The notes beneath the pieces are model-generated. The model had not been told where the DNA came from. It saw only the letters and a program-made list of their open reading frames with translations, and searched no databases. Positions 6,309 through 12,508 of a stretch of DNA of 12,508 nucleotides are shown here, piece after piece. The position numbers and the translations under genes were made by a program. Each line of letters begins with the position of its first letter. Position 1 is the first letter of the stretch. Origin of the DNA: SIG622 sp045596605 (GTDB lineage Bacteria; Bacillota; Clostridia; Oscillospirales; CAG-382); NCBI GenBank assembly GCA_045596605.1, contig JAZOCR010000163.1, forward strand, positions 1 through 12,508. Reading direction: 5' to 3'.

Positions 6309-7022
6309 ATGAAAAAGTATCTTTTTTTAGTAGCACTATTCGCACTGCTGCTTGCTCTTACCTCCTGCGAATGCGAGGAGCATACCTTAGCAGAGTGGGA
6401 AGAAACTCTTGCGGCAAGCTGTACCGAGGCAGGAGCTGAGGTACGCAAATGTGAAAACTGCAAATATACCGAGGAAAGAGAACTCGAGCCTCTCGGACAT
6501 AGCTTCGGAGAGTGGGAAGTAACAGTTGAGGCAAGCTGCACCAAGGCAGGAACTGAGGCACGCAGCTGTGAAAGCTGTAATTACACCGAGGAAAGAGAGA
6601 TAGAGGTTCTCAAACATAGCTTTGGCGAGTGGGTGGAGCTTTCCGTTCCCACCTGCAAGGACCCCTACGATGCATCCCACACCTGCACAGCTTGCGGCTT
6701 TTCTGAAACACAGACTATGGAGCCCAAGGGACACACCTACGATTTTGAGCTTCACAGAAATCACGTGGTTCACGAGCATCCTTCCTGCTTTAAGGAGGGT
6801 ATATCAAAGTACATTTGCATAGTTTGCAACGACCCTGACGACGTTATATACGAGCCAATGGAGAAAATGGAGCACAGATGGGAGGGCGGCGGCTGTGAAA
6901 ATGCCTCCTACTGTATTTATTGTAACACCAGAGGCGCCGAGCCTACCGGTCACGACTGGTCACAGTACGGGTATATGTGTTCAAAGTGCGGTCTTGTAAT
7001 GGGTCTTGGCAAGGGTGGCTGA
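6309..7022 (+). CDS. Small lipoprotein made of repeated His-Cys-CxxC modules
   Basis: Predicted membrane-anchored extracellular lipoprotein of 237 aa; function unknown. Residues 1-19 form a signal peptide with a canonical lipobox LTS-C20. The rest is a run of six modules of the form His...Cys...CxxC: H25/C38/C48xxC51, H64/C77/C87xxC90, H103/C116/C126xxC129, H142/C160/C170xxC173, H189/C196/C202xxC205 and a final H215/C224xxC227. The first two are close copies (39 aa period). Each module resembles a small zinc knuckle, but disulfide bonding is equally possible outside the cell. The same module type forms the N-terminus of the WG-repeat lipoprotein 3 kb away. ATG 6309 is preferred because GGAGG lies 5 nt upstream; the in-frame TTG at 6297 lies before that site. 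Confidence 0.88.
   Translation: MKKYLFLVALFALLLALTSCECEEHTLAEWEETLAASCTEAGAEVRKCENCKYTEERELEPLGHSFGEWEVTVEASCTKAGTEARSCESCNYTEEREIEVLKHSFGEWVELSVPTCKDPYDASHTCTACGFSETQTMEPKGHTYDFELHRNHVVHEHPSCFKEGISKYICIVCNDPDDVIYEPMEKMEHRWEGGGCENASYCIYCNTRGAEPTGHDWSQYGYMCSKCGLVMGLGKGG
6392..6625 (+). repeat. Two tandem 117-bp coding repeats
   Basis: Two adjacent units beginning AGAGTGGGAAG at 6392 and 6509 are clearly similar along their length. They encode the first two Cys modules of the small lipoprotein. A third, diverged unit starts near 6626 (GCGAGTGGG). Confidence 0.85.
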
Positions 7023-7064
7023 TACCTTAACCTCAATTCTATATAAAAGCAAAACCGACACGCA

Positions 7065-7092
7065 TGCTTAGTGCCCTTAAGGACACTAAGCA
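7065..7092. repeat. 28-bp near-perfect palindrome
   Basis: TGCTTAGTG and CACTAAGCA arms enclose CCTTAAGG, itself a palindrome, with a single C/A mismatch pair between. No T tract follows, so it is not an ordinary terminator. It forms the left end of the larger structured element. Confidence 0.85.
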
Positions 7093-7261
7093 GCGATATA
7101 AATCCTGCGATATACGCTGGCGCATGCGATATATCTTCGATGCGATATGCCCTCGGGGCGTGAAGGAGATTTATATCATATCGCAACCGACCGCAAGGGA
7201 GGCTATATCGCATTTGAGCATAAGCGAAAATATATCGCATTTGCGAAAGCAAATATATCGC
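7093..7261. repeat. Mirror array of GCGATAT / ATATCGC with hairpin gaps
   Basis: GCGATAT occurs at 7093, 7107, 7126 and 7142; its complement ATATCGC at 7178, 7205, 7232 and 7255. The gaps are small hairpins: ATC-TTC-GAT (7133-7141), GCCC-TCG-GGGC (7149-7159), a 20-nt unit with a GCAA loop (7185-7204), a 20-nt unit with an ATAA loop (7212-7231), and ATTTGC-GAAA-GCAAAT (7239-7254). GATATAAATCC (7095-7105) also pairs with 7165-7177 except for a small bulge. The whole can fold as one large branched structure. It codes for nothing evident. Confidence 0.85.
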
Positions 7262-7304
7262 CAACACAAAATGATCTTCTGAGCCCACAGAAGCAGTGCT
7301 TGTC

Positions 7305-7349
7305 AAGAAAAGAGGACGAGGAGTTTTAACAACTCTTCGTCCTTTTCTT
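7305..7349. terminator. Long bidirectional terminator-like hairpin
   Basis: Arms 7305-7325 and 7331-7349 pair over nearly their full length, with one 2-nt bulge and one mismatch, around a TTAAC loop. The outer part is A-run against T-run (AAGAAAAG / CTTTTCTT), giving a U-rich 3' side on either strand. It could end the small lipoprotein transcript (plus) and the pyr operon (minus). Confidence 0.65.
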
Positions 7350-7440
7350 ATCGGTAGGTAACGTATTCTATTGAATCTTAAAAACTGTCCTTTAGAGCAC
7401 GTCCCACAGGTGTCGTTTTTTTATCCTATTGGCGAAATAA

Positions 7441-7863
7441 TTACTGCTCCTTTGCCTTAGCTTCGCAGTAAAGACAGCGGTATACTTTCTTTTCCGGGTC
7501 AGAGAGATAAAACTCGTGCTTTAGCTCCTGCTCGGTTGAAGTAATACAGCGGGGGTTCTTGCACTTTATAACGCCCGAAACCCTCTGTGGCAGATGGAGG
7601 TGCTCACGCTTCACAAGCTTTCCACCGTTTATGACGTTTACTGTAATTCCCGGGTCGATATATCCGAGAATGTCAAAATCAAGGTCAATTACTTTGCCGA
7701 TTTTGATTATGTCCTTCTTGCCCATTTTTACGCTTTCGGCGTTTTTTATCATTGCAACAACGCACTCCAGCTCTGAAAGTCCGAGGATATCGTATATCTG
7801 CATGCCCTTTCCGGCTGTGATGTGGTCAAGAACTATTCCGTCGTTTATTTGTCCTATTATCAT
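7441..7863 (-). CDS. pyrI: Aspartate carbamoyltransferase regulatory subunit
   Basis: Regulatory, nucleotide-binding partner of PyrB; 140 aa, slightly shorter than the E. coli chain. The N-terminal allosteric domain is recognisable (DGIVLDHITAGKGMQIYDIL, 8-27). The C-terminal zinc domain has the four expected cysteines, C101-x4-C106 and C130-x2-C133 (CKNPRC and CLYC), which in the known enzyme hold Zn and contact the catalytic subunit. GGAGGG directly after the pyrB stop codon precedes its ATG; the gap to pyrB is 15 bp, so the two are translated from one transcript. Its presence implies feedback control of transcarbamoylation by nucleotides. It is the last gene of the operon. Confidence 0.97.
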   Translation of the reverse strand: MIIGQINDGIVLDHITAGKGMQIYDILGLSELECVVAMIKNAESVKMGKKDIIKIGKVIDLDFDILGYIDPGITVNVINGGKLVKREHLHLPQRVSGVIKCKNPRCITSTEQELKHEFYLSDPEKKVYRCLYCEAKAKEQ

Positions 7864-7878
7864 AGCTCTGCACCCTCC

Positions 7879-8796
7879 TTACATCTTTATTTCAAGAAGC
7901 TTTAGTATCAGTGCCATACGGACATATTTTCCGTTGAGCACCTGCTTAAAATAGCAGGCTCTGGGGTCGTTGTCCACCGATACGGATATTTCGTTTACTC
8001 TGGGTAGCGGATGCATTATAACAAGGTCGCTCTTTGCATTCTTCAGCTTTTCCTCGTTAAGTATATAAGTGTCCTTAAGTCTTACATAGTCTGCCTCGTT
8101 AAAGAAGCGCTCACGCTGAACTCTTGTCATATAAAGTATATCCAGCTCGCCTATGGCGTCTTCAAGGCTTGTTACCTCGGTATAGGGTATATTGTTTGGA
8201 AGAAGAACCTCGTTTATAACGTATTCGGGAACACGGAGCTCCTCGGGGGATATAAGCACGAAGCGAACTCCCTTATATCTTGACATTGCGGAGATAAGCG
8301 AATGTACTGTTCTGCCGAATTTAAGGTCGCCGCAAAGACCTACCGTGAGATTTTCAAAACTCCCCTTTTCTCTATGAATTGTGAGAAGGTCGGTAAGGGT
8401 CTGTGTAGGGTGATTATGTCCGCCGTCACCTGCGTTTATTACAGGAATACTTGCACTGCTTGCAGCAACAAGGGGTGCACCCTCTTTGGGGTGACGCATT
8501 GCGATAATATCCGCATAACAGCTTACTGTTTTAGCGGTGTCCGAAACACTTTCTCCCTTTGCGGCAGAGCTTGACTGGGATTCGGAAAAGCCCAAGACGC
8601 TTCCGCCAAGCTCGTACATTGCCGCTTCAAAGCTGAGTCTTGTTCTTGTTGACGGCTCAAAGAACAGGGTTGCAAGCTTCTTTCCACGGCACGCCTCACA
8701 GTATTTTGCAGGGTTTGCGATTATGTCCTCGGAGGTGGCAATAAGCTCTTCGATTTCTTCTACCGTCAGTTCTTTTATATCTATAAGACTTCTCAT
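7879..8796 (-). CDS. pyrB: Aspartate carbamoyltransferase catalytic subunit
   Basis: Joins carbamoyl phosphate to aspartate to give carbamoyl aspartate, the committed step of pyrimidine synthesis. It is 305 aa, normal for the family. Motifs: FFEPSTRTRLSFE (45-57, carbamoyl phosphate binding), HPTQTLTDL (129-137), GDLKFGRTVHSL (156-167), MTRVQRERF (223-231) and HPLPRVNEI (262-270). ATG 8796 is chosen because AAAGGA is 7 nt upstream and MRSLIDIKEL matches the usual N-terminus; the longer in-frame ATG at 8847 would add 17 residues with no family counterpart. An 81-bp gap with a hairpin separates it from pyrE. Confidence 0.98.
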   Translation of the reverse strand: MRSLIDIKELTVEEIEELIATSEDIIANPAKYCEACRGKKLATLFFEPSTRTRLSFEAAMYELGGSVLGFSESQSSSAAKGESVSDTAKTVSCYADIIAMRHPKEGAPLVAASSASIPVINAGDGGHNHPTQTLTDLLTIHREKGSFENLTVGLCGDLKFGRTVHSLISAMSRYKGVRFVLISPEELRVPEYVINEVLLPNNIPYTEVTSLEDAIGELDILYMTRVQRERFFNEADYVRLKDTYILNEEKLKNAKSDLVIMHPLPRVNEISVSVDNDPRACYFKQVLNGKYVRMALILKLLEIKM

Positions 8797-8803
8797 CTTT
8801 AGT

Positions 8804-8809
8804 TCCTTT
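8804..8809 (-). promoter_or_regulatory. Ribosome binding site deciding the pyrB start
   Basis: AAAGGA on the minus strand, 7 nt before ATG 8796. It lies inside the alternative 17-codon extension, which argues against the upstream ATG. Confidence 0.7.
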
Positions 8810-8830
8810 CTCCTATTTAGGTTTTGAAAA

Positions 8831-8862
8831 GCAGAATTTTTTCTCACAAAACGAAATCCTGC
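8831..8862 (-). terminator. Intercistronic hairpin between pyrE and pyrB
   Basis: Minus-strand GCAGGATTT pairs with AAATTCTGC (one G-U) around a 14-nt loop and is followed by TTTTC. It may be a partial terminator or an RNA processing/stability hairpin that sets pyrBI levels relative to pyrE. The T tail is short. Confidence 0.45.
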
Positions 8863-8877
8863 ATTTTTAAAGATGTC

Positions 8878-9534
8878 TTATGCCTTTGCGCCGTTTATTG
8901 CAAGATAATTCTTTATTCTTGTTACGTTTTCAAGGTTTTCAGGGCTTTCTTCAAGGTATTCGATAATATCGTATACGTCAACAATGGAGTATACGGGGAA
9001 TCCGAACTGCTCCTCTATTTCCTGCATAGCACCCTTTTCGCCCTGACCCTTTTCCTTGCGGTCAACCATAATGAAGGTCGCTGCAACCTTTACGTTTTCA
9101 AGGTGGGAAAGTATTTCCATGCTTTCACGGATTGCCGTACCTGCTGTGATAACGTCCTCAATAATTACAATTTCCTCGCCACTCTGCGGAACGTATCCTA
9201 CAAAAACACCGCCCTCGCCGTGGTCCTTTACTTCCTTTCTGTTAAAGAAGAAGGGAACATTAAGGTCAATCTTTGAAAGTGCCACTGCCGCAGATACTGC
9301 AAGTGAAATGCCCTTATATGCAGGGCCGTAAAGAACTGCCTTCTTTGCGCCCAGCTTTTCAAAGTAAGCCTTTGCATAGAATTCACCAAGCTTTGCAATA
9401 TCATCACCGGTCTTAATCATACCTGCGTTTATGAAATAAGGAATCTTTCTTCCGCTTTTTGCTGTAAAATCGCCAAACTTAAGCACGCCGGCTGACTCTA
9501 AAAACTGTATAAACTCTCTCTTGTAGCTTTCCAT
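8878..9534 (-). CDS. pyrE: Orotate phosphoribosyltransferase
   Basis: Transfers ribose-5-phosphate from PRPP to orotate to give OMP; 218 aa, a normal length. The PRPP-binding signature IVIIEDVITAGTAIRE is at 122-137. Other conserved segments are SGRKIPYFINAG (27-38), GPAYKGI (70-76) and the flexible-loop region FNRKEVKDHGEGG (97-109) with catalytic Lys and His. CGGAGG lies about 7 nt upstream of the ATG. The gap to pyrF upstream is 44 bp with no visible terminator, so it belongs to the same operon. Confidence 0.98.
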   Translation of the reverse strand: MESYKREFIQFLESAGVLKFGDFTAKSGRKIPYFINAGMIKTGDDIAKLGEFYAKAYFEKLGAKKAVLYGPAYKGISLAVSAAVALSKIDLNVPFFFNRKEVKDHGEGGVFVGYVPQSGEEIVIIEDVITAGTAIRESMEILSHLENVKVAATFIMVDRKEKGQGEKGAMQEIEEQFGFPVYSIVDVYDIIEYLEESPENLENVTRIKNYLAINGAKA

Positions 9535-9578
9535 CGTAAAACCTCCGAAATTTTATTTGTAAGTCTTGTTTTTTCTGT

Positions 9579-10277
9579 TTAGCCAACAAATTCAGCTACG
9601 CATCTGTCGTAGGCGGCAACCGGGTCCTCTGCTGCGGTAATGGGTCTTCCGACAACTATATAGTCAGAGCCGATTTCCTTTGCCTGTGCGGGAGTCATAA
9701 CTCTTGCCTGGTCGCCCTTGTCACCGTCTGCAAAGCGCACGCCGGGGGTAACTGTGAGGAACTTTTCACCGCAAAGCTCGTGTACCTTTCCTGCTTCAAG
9801 GGGTGAGCACACAACGCCGTCAAGTCCTGCTTGGGCCGCATTCTTTGTGTAGTGCATTACTACCTTGTCGATAGGCTCACGAATGAGAAGGTCAGCTTCC
9901 ATTCTTTCCTGGTTGGTGGAAGTGAGCTGTGTTACGGCAATAAGAAGCGGACGTGTTCCGTCTTCTCTTGTAAGTCCTTCGAGTGCCGCCTCCATCATAG
10001 CCTTTGTGCCGCCTGCGTGGAGATTGCATATATCAACGTCAAGGCGTGAGAGCACAGCCATTGCCTTCTTTACTGTGTTGGGAATATCGTGGAGCTTTAG
10101 GTCAAGGAATATCTTGTGTCCACGCTTCTTTATTTCACGGACTATCTCCGGTCCTTCCGCATAGAAAAGCTCCATACCTATTTTAAGGAAAAGCTTGCGC
10201 TCGCCAAATTTTTCGAGAAATTCAAGTACTTCAGCTTTGCCCGCAAAGTCGCAGGCGATAATTACGTCACGTCCCAT
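9579..10277 (-). CDS. pyrF: Orotidine 5'-phosphate decarboxylase
   Basis: Converts OMP to UMP; 232 aa TIM-barrel enzyme of the bacterial short type (PyrF subfamily 1). The catalytic array is intact: Lys32 in LKIGMELF, and Asp59, Lys61 and Asp64 in FLDLKLHDIPNTV (57-69). The phosphate-gripping C-terminal elements TPGVR and VVGRPIT are also present. Its ATG shares one base with the pyrD stop (TGATG), and GGAGGTG lies 8 nt upstream inside pyrD, so translation of the two genes is probably coupled. Confidence 0.98.
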   Translation of the reverse strand: MGRDVIIACDFAGKAEVLEFLEKFGERKLFLKIGMELFYAEGPEIVREIKKRGHKIFLDLKLHDIPNTVKKAMAVLSRLDVDICNLHAGGTKAMMEAALEGLTREDGTRPLLIAVTQLTSTNQERMEADLLIREPIDKVVMHYTKNAAQAGLDGVVCSPLEAGKVHELCGEKFLTVTPGVRFADGDKGDQARVMTPAQAKEIGSDYIVVGRPITAAEDPVAAYDRCVAEFVG

Positions 10278-11188
10278 CAGTGAGCACCTCCGATTATATC
10301 TGTTAAATTTTTAATTCCGTATTTTTCCATAACGGCAGGAAGATTGTTTATTATGTCACGACAAGCAAAGGGGTCTATAAGGTTTGCCGCACCAACCTCT
10401 ACCGCAGTCGCACCTGCCAGCATCATTTCTATTACGTCCTCGGCACAGGATACGCCGCCCATTCCCACAAGCGGGATTTTTACTGCGTCGTAAACCTGGT
10501 ACACCATACGAAGTGCCACAGGAAGTATTGCGCTTCCGGAGAAGCCGCCAAATTTGTTTGCAATAACAGGCTTTTTCTTTTTCAGGTCTATTCTCATTCC
10601 GAGAAGCGTGTTTATAAGGCTTATTCCGTCTGCACCCTCAGCCTCGCACGCCTTTGCAATTTCCGCAATATTTGTAACGTTGGGAGAAAGCTTTATAATA
10701 AGCGGCTTTTTTGTAACCGCACGTACTGCCCTTGTAACACTTGCCGCCGCATCCGGATTTGTTCCGAACGCAATTCCGCCGCCGTGAACGTTAGGACAGC
10801 TTATGTTCACTTCAAACCAGCCAATCTCGGGGCAAGCATCAAGTCTTTCAACTGTATAGGCATATTCCTCAAGGGAAAATCCGCTGACGTTTGCCATAAC
10901 CGGCTTATTAAAGCACTTTTTCATTTTTACAAGCTCTTCGGAAATAACCTTATCAACGCCCGGATTCTGAAGTCCTACGGCGTTTATCATACCGCAGGGA
11001 GTTTCCGCAATTCTCGGGGTGGGGTTTCCGAATCTCGGCTCTTTGGTAGTTCCCTTAAAGGAGAACGTGCCAAGCATATTTATATCGTAAAGCTCTGCAA
11101 ATTCATATCCGAAGCCAAAGGTGCCGCTTGCGGGGATAACAGGGTTGTCCATTTCTATACCGCAGAGGGTAACCTTAGTGTTTACCAT
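10277..11188 (-). CDS. pyrD: Dihydroorotate dehydrogenase, class 1B catalytic subunit
   Basis: FMN enzyme oxidising dihydroorotate to orotate and passing electrons to PyrK. It is 303 aa, typical of class 1B. The catalytic base is Cys131 in NISCPNV (128-134), which marks class 1 rather than the Ser of class 2. FMN and substrate segments include SGTFGFG (21-27), SFKGTT (43-48), NAVGLQNPG (69-77) and VGMGGV (241-246). ATG 11188 is chosen because GGAGGA (11195-11200) lies 6 nt upstream and the sequence MVNTKVTLCGIEMDNPV fits the family; the frame stays open for 28 further codons through pyrK, but that is read-through. It overlaps pyrK by 7 bases. Confidence 0.97.
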   Translation of the reverse strand: MVNTKVTLCGIEMDNPVIPASGTFGFGYEFAELYDINMLGTFSFKGTTKEPRFGNPTPRIAETPCGMINAVGLQNPGVDKVISEELVKMKKCFNKPVMANVSGFSLEEYAYTVERLDACPEIGWFEVNISCPNVHGGGIAFGTNPDAAASVTRAVRAVTKKPLIIKLSPNVTNIAEIAKACEAEGADGISLINTLLGMRIDLKKKKPVIANKFGGFSGSAILPVALRMVYQVYDAVKIPLVGMGGVSCAEDVIEMMLAGATAVEVGAANLIDPFACRDIINNLPAVMEKYGIKNLTDIIGGAH

Positions 11189-11913
11189 ATTATCTCCTCC
11201 TTTGTAAGTACAGGACCGTCCTTGCATATTCTCTTGTTTCCGTACTTTGTCTTGCAGGAGCAGCCCATACAAGCACCGAAGCCACAGCCCATTCTTTCCT
11301 CAAAGCTGTACTGACCGCCCGTCACACTTGTATTATAAACCGCCTTAAGCATTGGCTCAGGACCACAGCAATAGGTGTAGGTATAATCGGCTATATCCTT
11401 AAGAGCGTCTGTTACAAAGCCCTTTGTACCATAGCTTCCGTCAACGGTTGTAACGGTCACCTCTGCACCGAGAGCGGCAAAATCCTTTTCGTAGAAAATC
11501 TCGCTCTCTGTATTAAAGCCGAGAATAACGCTGACCTTTTTGCCCTCTCCCACAAGCTTCTTACAAAGCATATAGAGGGGCGGAACTCCAACGCCACCAC
11601 CCAGAAGCACCGGGTGCTCACCACTCGTTTCCGTGTCGTAGCCGTTGCCAAGACCGGTGAGCAAATCCAGCTCTGCACCGGCAGGGAGAGTGGACATATA
11701 CTCCGTTCCCGTGCCGACTACCTTGTATATTATTTTAAGCAAGCCCGCTTCGCTGTCGCAGACGGAAATGGGTCTGCGAAGAAAGAAGCCACTGAGCTTT
11801 ATATTTACAAACTGCCCCGTCTTTATGCCCTCGGTGTCACCGGAAAGAAGCATTTCGTAGACGTTGGAAGTCAGCTGTTTTTGGTTTGCTATTTTAAAAA
11901 CCGTCTGTTTCAA
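11182..11913 (-). CDS. pyrK: Dihydroorotate dehydrogenase electron transfer subunit, TTG start
   Basis: FAD and [2Fe-2S] protein that links PyrD to NAD+; 243 aa. FAD-binding segment FFLRRPISVCD is at 43-53 and the nucleotide-binding loop LLGGGVGVPPLYML at 103-116. The iron-sulfur ligands are C210-x4-C215-x2-C218 and C230 (MGCGFGACMGC ... RICKDGPV), as in known PyrK. The start codon is TTG at 11913: AAAGGAGA lies just upstream, the N-terminus MKQTVFKIANQKQL fits the family, and the first ATG is 20 residues inside the flavin domain. The 14-bp gap to carB and the overlap with pyrD place it firmly in the operon. Confidence 0.96.
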   Translation of the reverse strand: MKQTVFKIANQKQLTSNVYEMLLSGDTEGIKTGQFVNIKLSGFFLRRPISVCDSEAGLLKIIYKVVGTGTEYMSTLPAGAELDLLTGLGNGYDTETSGEHPVLLGGGVGVPPLYMLCKKLVGEGKKVSVILGFNTESEIFYEKDFAALGAEVTVTTVDGSYGTKGFVTDALKDIADYTYTYCCGPEPMLKAVYNTSVTGGQYSFEERMGCGFGACMGCSCKTKYGNKRICKDGPVLTKEEIIW

Positions 11914-11921
11914 TTGGTTTT

Positions 11922-11929
11922 TCTCCTTT
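11922..11929 (-). promoter_or_regulatory. Ribosome binding site of pyrK, overlapping the carB stop
   Basis: AAAGGAGA begins within the carB TAA codon and ends 8 nt before the TTG at 11913. It is the main support for the non-ATG start. Confidence 0.75.
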
Positions 11930-12508
11930 ATTCTGCATCTATTGTAGAAACCGGCATTGTGATTTCTTCAAGTACGTCAAGAAGAACTCTTACAGTATCA
12001 AGAGAGGTGAACATTGTAACACCGCACTCTACCGCAAGTCTTCTTATCTGATAGCCGTCCTTTGCGTGATTTTCAGAGCTGATGTCTGCCGTGTTTACAA
12101 CGTATGCGATGTGTCCCTGACGCATTGCGAGCGGAATATCATCACTGCCGTCGGATATCTTCTGTCTGCTTCTTGTGCGAATGCCGTGGTCTTTAAGGAA
12201 CTTTGCAGTACCTGTGGTTGCTTCGATGTTGAAGCCAAGATTATAGAAGCGGCGTATAAGCGGAAGCGCCTCTTCCTTATCCTTTTCTGCAACCGTTACA
12301 AGAACTGTACCGTAGTTCTGAAGCTCCATACCGGATGCCTGAAGTGCCTTATAAAGCGCACGGTTGAGTCTGTCCTCATATCCGATTGCTTCACCGGTGG
12401 ACTTCATTTCGGGAGAAAGGTATGCGTCAAGACCGCCAATCTTTGTAAAGGAGAATACCGGCACCTTAACGTACCAACGCTTCTTTTCTTCCGGATACAT
12501 TGAGGTAA
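11928..12508 (-). CDS. carB: Carbamoyl phosphate synthase large chain, C-terminal part (cut by window edge)
   Basis: Only the last 193 or so residues are in view; the frame runs off the right edge. The first part (KRWYVKVPVFSFTKIGGLD, then LSPEMKSTGEAIG) is the end of the second ATP-grasp half, matching the VKxxVFPFxKFPGVD and GPEMRSTGEVMG region of CarB. It is followed by the MGS-like allosteric domain (NYGTVLVTV, IEATTGTAKFLKDHGI, AYVVNTAD), where UMP or ornithine/IMP effectors bind in known enzymes. The ATG at 12500 is an internal Met, not the start. CarB supplies carbamoyl phosphate to PyrB; being first in view here suggests it is the pyrimidine-linked copy. Confidence 0.96.
   Translation of the reverse strand, partial: TSMYPEEKKRWYVKVPVFSFTKIGGLDAYLSPEMKSTGEAIGYEDRLNRALYKALQASGMELQNYGTVLVTVAEKDKEEALPLIRRFYNLGFNIEATTGTAKFLKDHGIRTRSRQKISDGSDDIPLAMRQGHIAYVVNTADISSENHAKDGYQIRRLAVECGVTMFTSLDTVRVLLDVLEEITMPVSTIDAE

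Larger units (their letters stand above)
7023..7440. other. Gene-free stretch with structured repeat and terminator
   Basis: No convincing coding sequence: the short frames here lack ribosome binding sites and cross hairpins. It contains the palindrome-rich element at 7065-7262, a small hairpin CTTCTG-AGCCCA-CAGAAG (7276-7293), a strong terminator-like hairpin (7305-7349), and then about 90 bp (7350-7440) in which I see only a T7 run (7416-7422) and nothing I can name. Confidence 0.75.

Noticed and set aside
7093..7261. Possible CRISPR array
   Set aside because: The repeated word is only 7 nt, spacers are 7-20 nt and self-complementary, the repeats flip orientation halfway, and there are no cas genes.
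7064..7329. Short plus-strand and minus-strand frames in the gene-free region
   Set aside because: They run across hairpins, lack ribosome binding sites and give low-complexity proteins dictated by the repeats.
11189..11272. N-terminal extension of pyrD by 28 residues
   Set aside because: It reads through the pyrK coding region and is not family-like; a strong ribosome binding site supports the ATG at 11188.
12498..12500. ATG at 12500 as the start of a separate 190-aa protein
   Set aside because: The frame continues upstream to the window edge and the content is the internal and C-terminal part of CarB.

Overview
The window looks like part of a chromosome from an anaerobic, gut-type Clostridia, most likely in or near Oscillospiraceae/Ruminococcaceae. 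The reasons are Gram-positive GGAGG ribosome binding sites, sigma-A promoters with extended -10 boxes, A+T-rich spacers, a clostridial-type pyrimidine operon (class 1B pyrD with pyrK, plus pyrB and pyrI) and lipoproteins carrying Cys-rich repeats. The taxonomic placement is inference from gene content; no rRNA is present.

Layout. The left edge holds nearly all of glnA (type I glutamine synthetase) on the minus strand, behind a textbook promoter. The right 5 kb holds a minus-strand pyrimidine operon in the order carB (C-terminal part only), pyrK, pyrD, pyrF, pyrE, pyrB, pyrI. The genes lie close together or overlap. Together they cover carbamoyl phosphate synthesis, aspartate transcarbamoylation, dihydroorotate oxidation and the two steps to UMP. 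The expected pyrC and carA are not in view.

Between these housekeeping blocks is an accessory stretch of about 6 kb (1504-7440). It holds (i) a WG-repeat lipoprotein with an N-terminal Cys-rich module (minus); (ii) a cytoplasmic clan GH-D (GH36/GH27-like) glycoside hydrolase (plus), divergent from it; (iii) a five-helix membrane protein of the DUF6512 type (minus), convergent with the hydrolase across a shared terminator; (iv) a second small lipoprotein built almost wholly of His...Cys...CxxC modules like those in the first lipoprotein (plus); and (v) a gene-free stretch of 418 bp.

The most unusual object is in that gene-free stretch, at about 7065-7262. After a 28-bp palindrome come four copies of GCGATAT, a central segment, and then four inverted copies of the same word (ATATCGC). 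The gaps between copies are themselves small hairpins. Two of the three right-hand gaps share one 20-nt design (4 nt, GA, 2 nt, 4-nt loop, 2 nt, GA, 4 nt), which would give tandem G.A mismatches under a tetraloop. No protein is encoded there. It looks like a structured mobile or palindromic repeat, or a structured RNA or single-stranded DNA substrate, and is the best candidate here for something undescribed.
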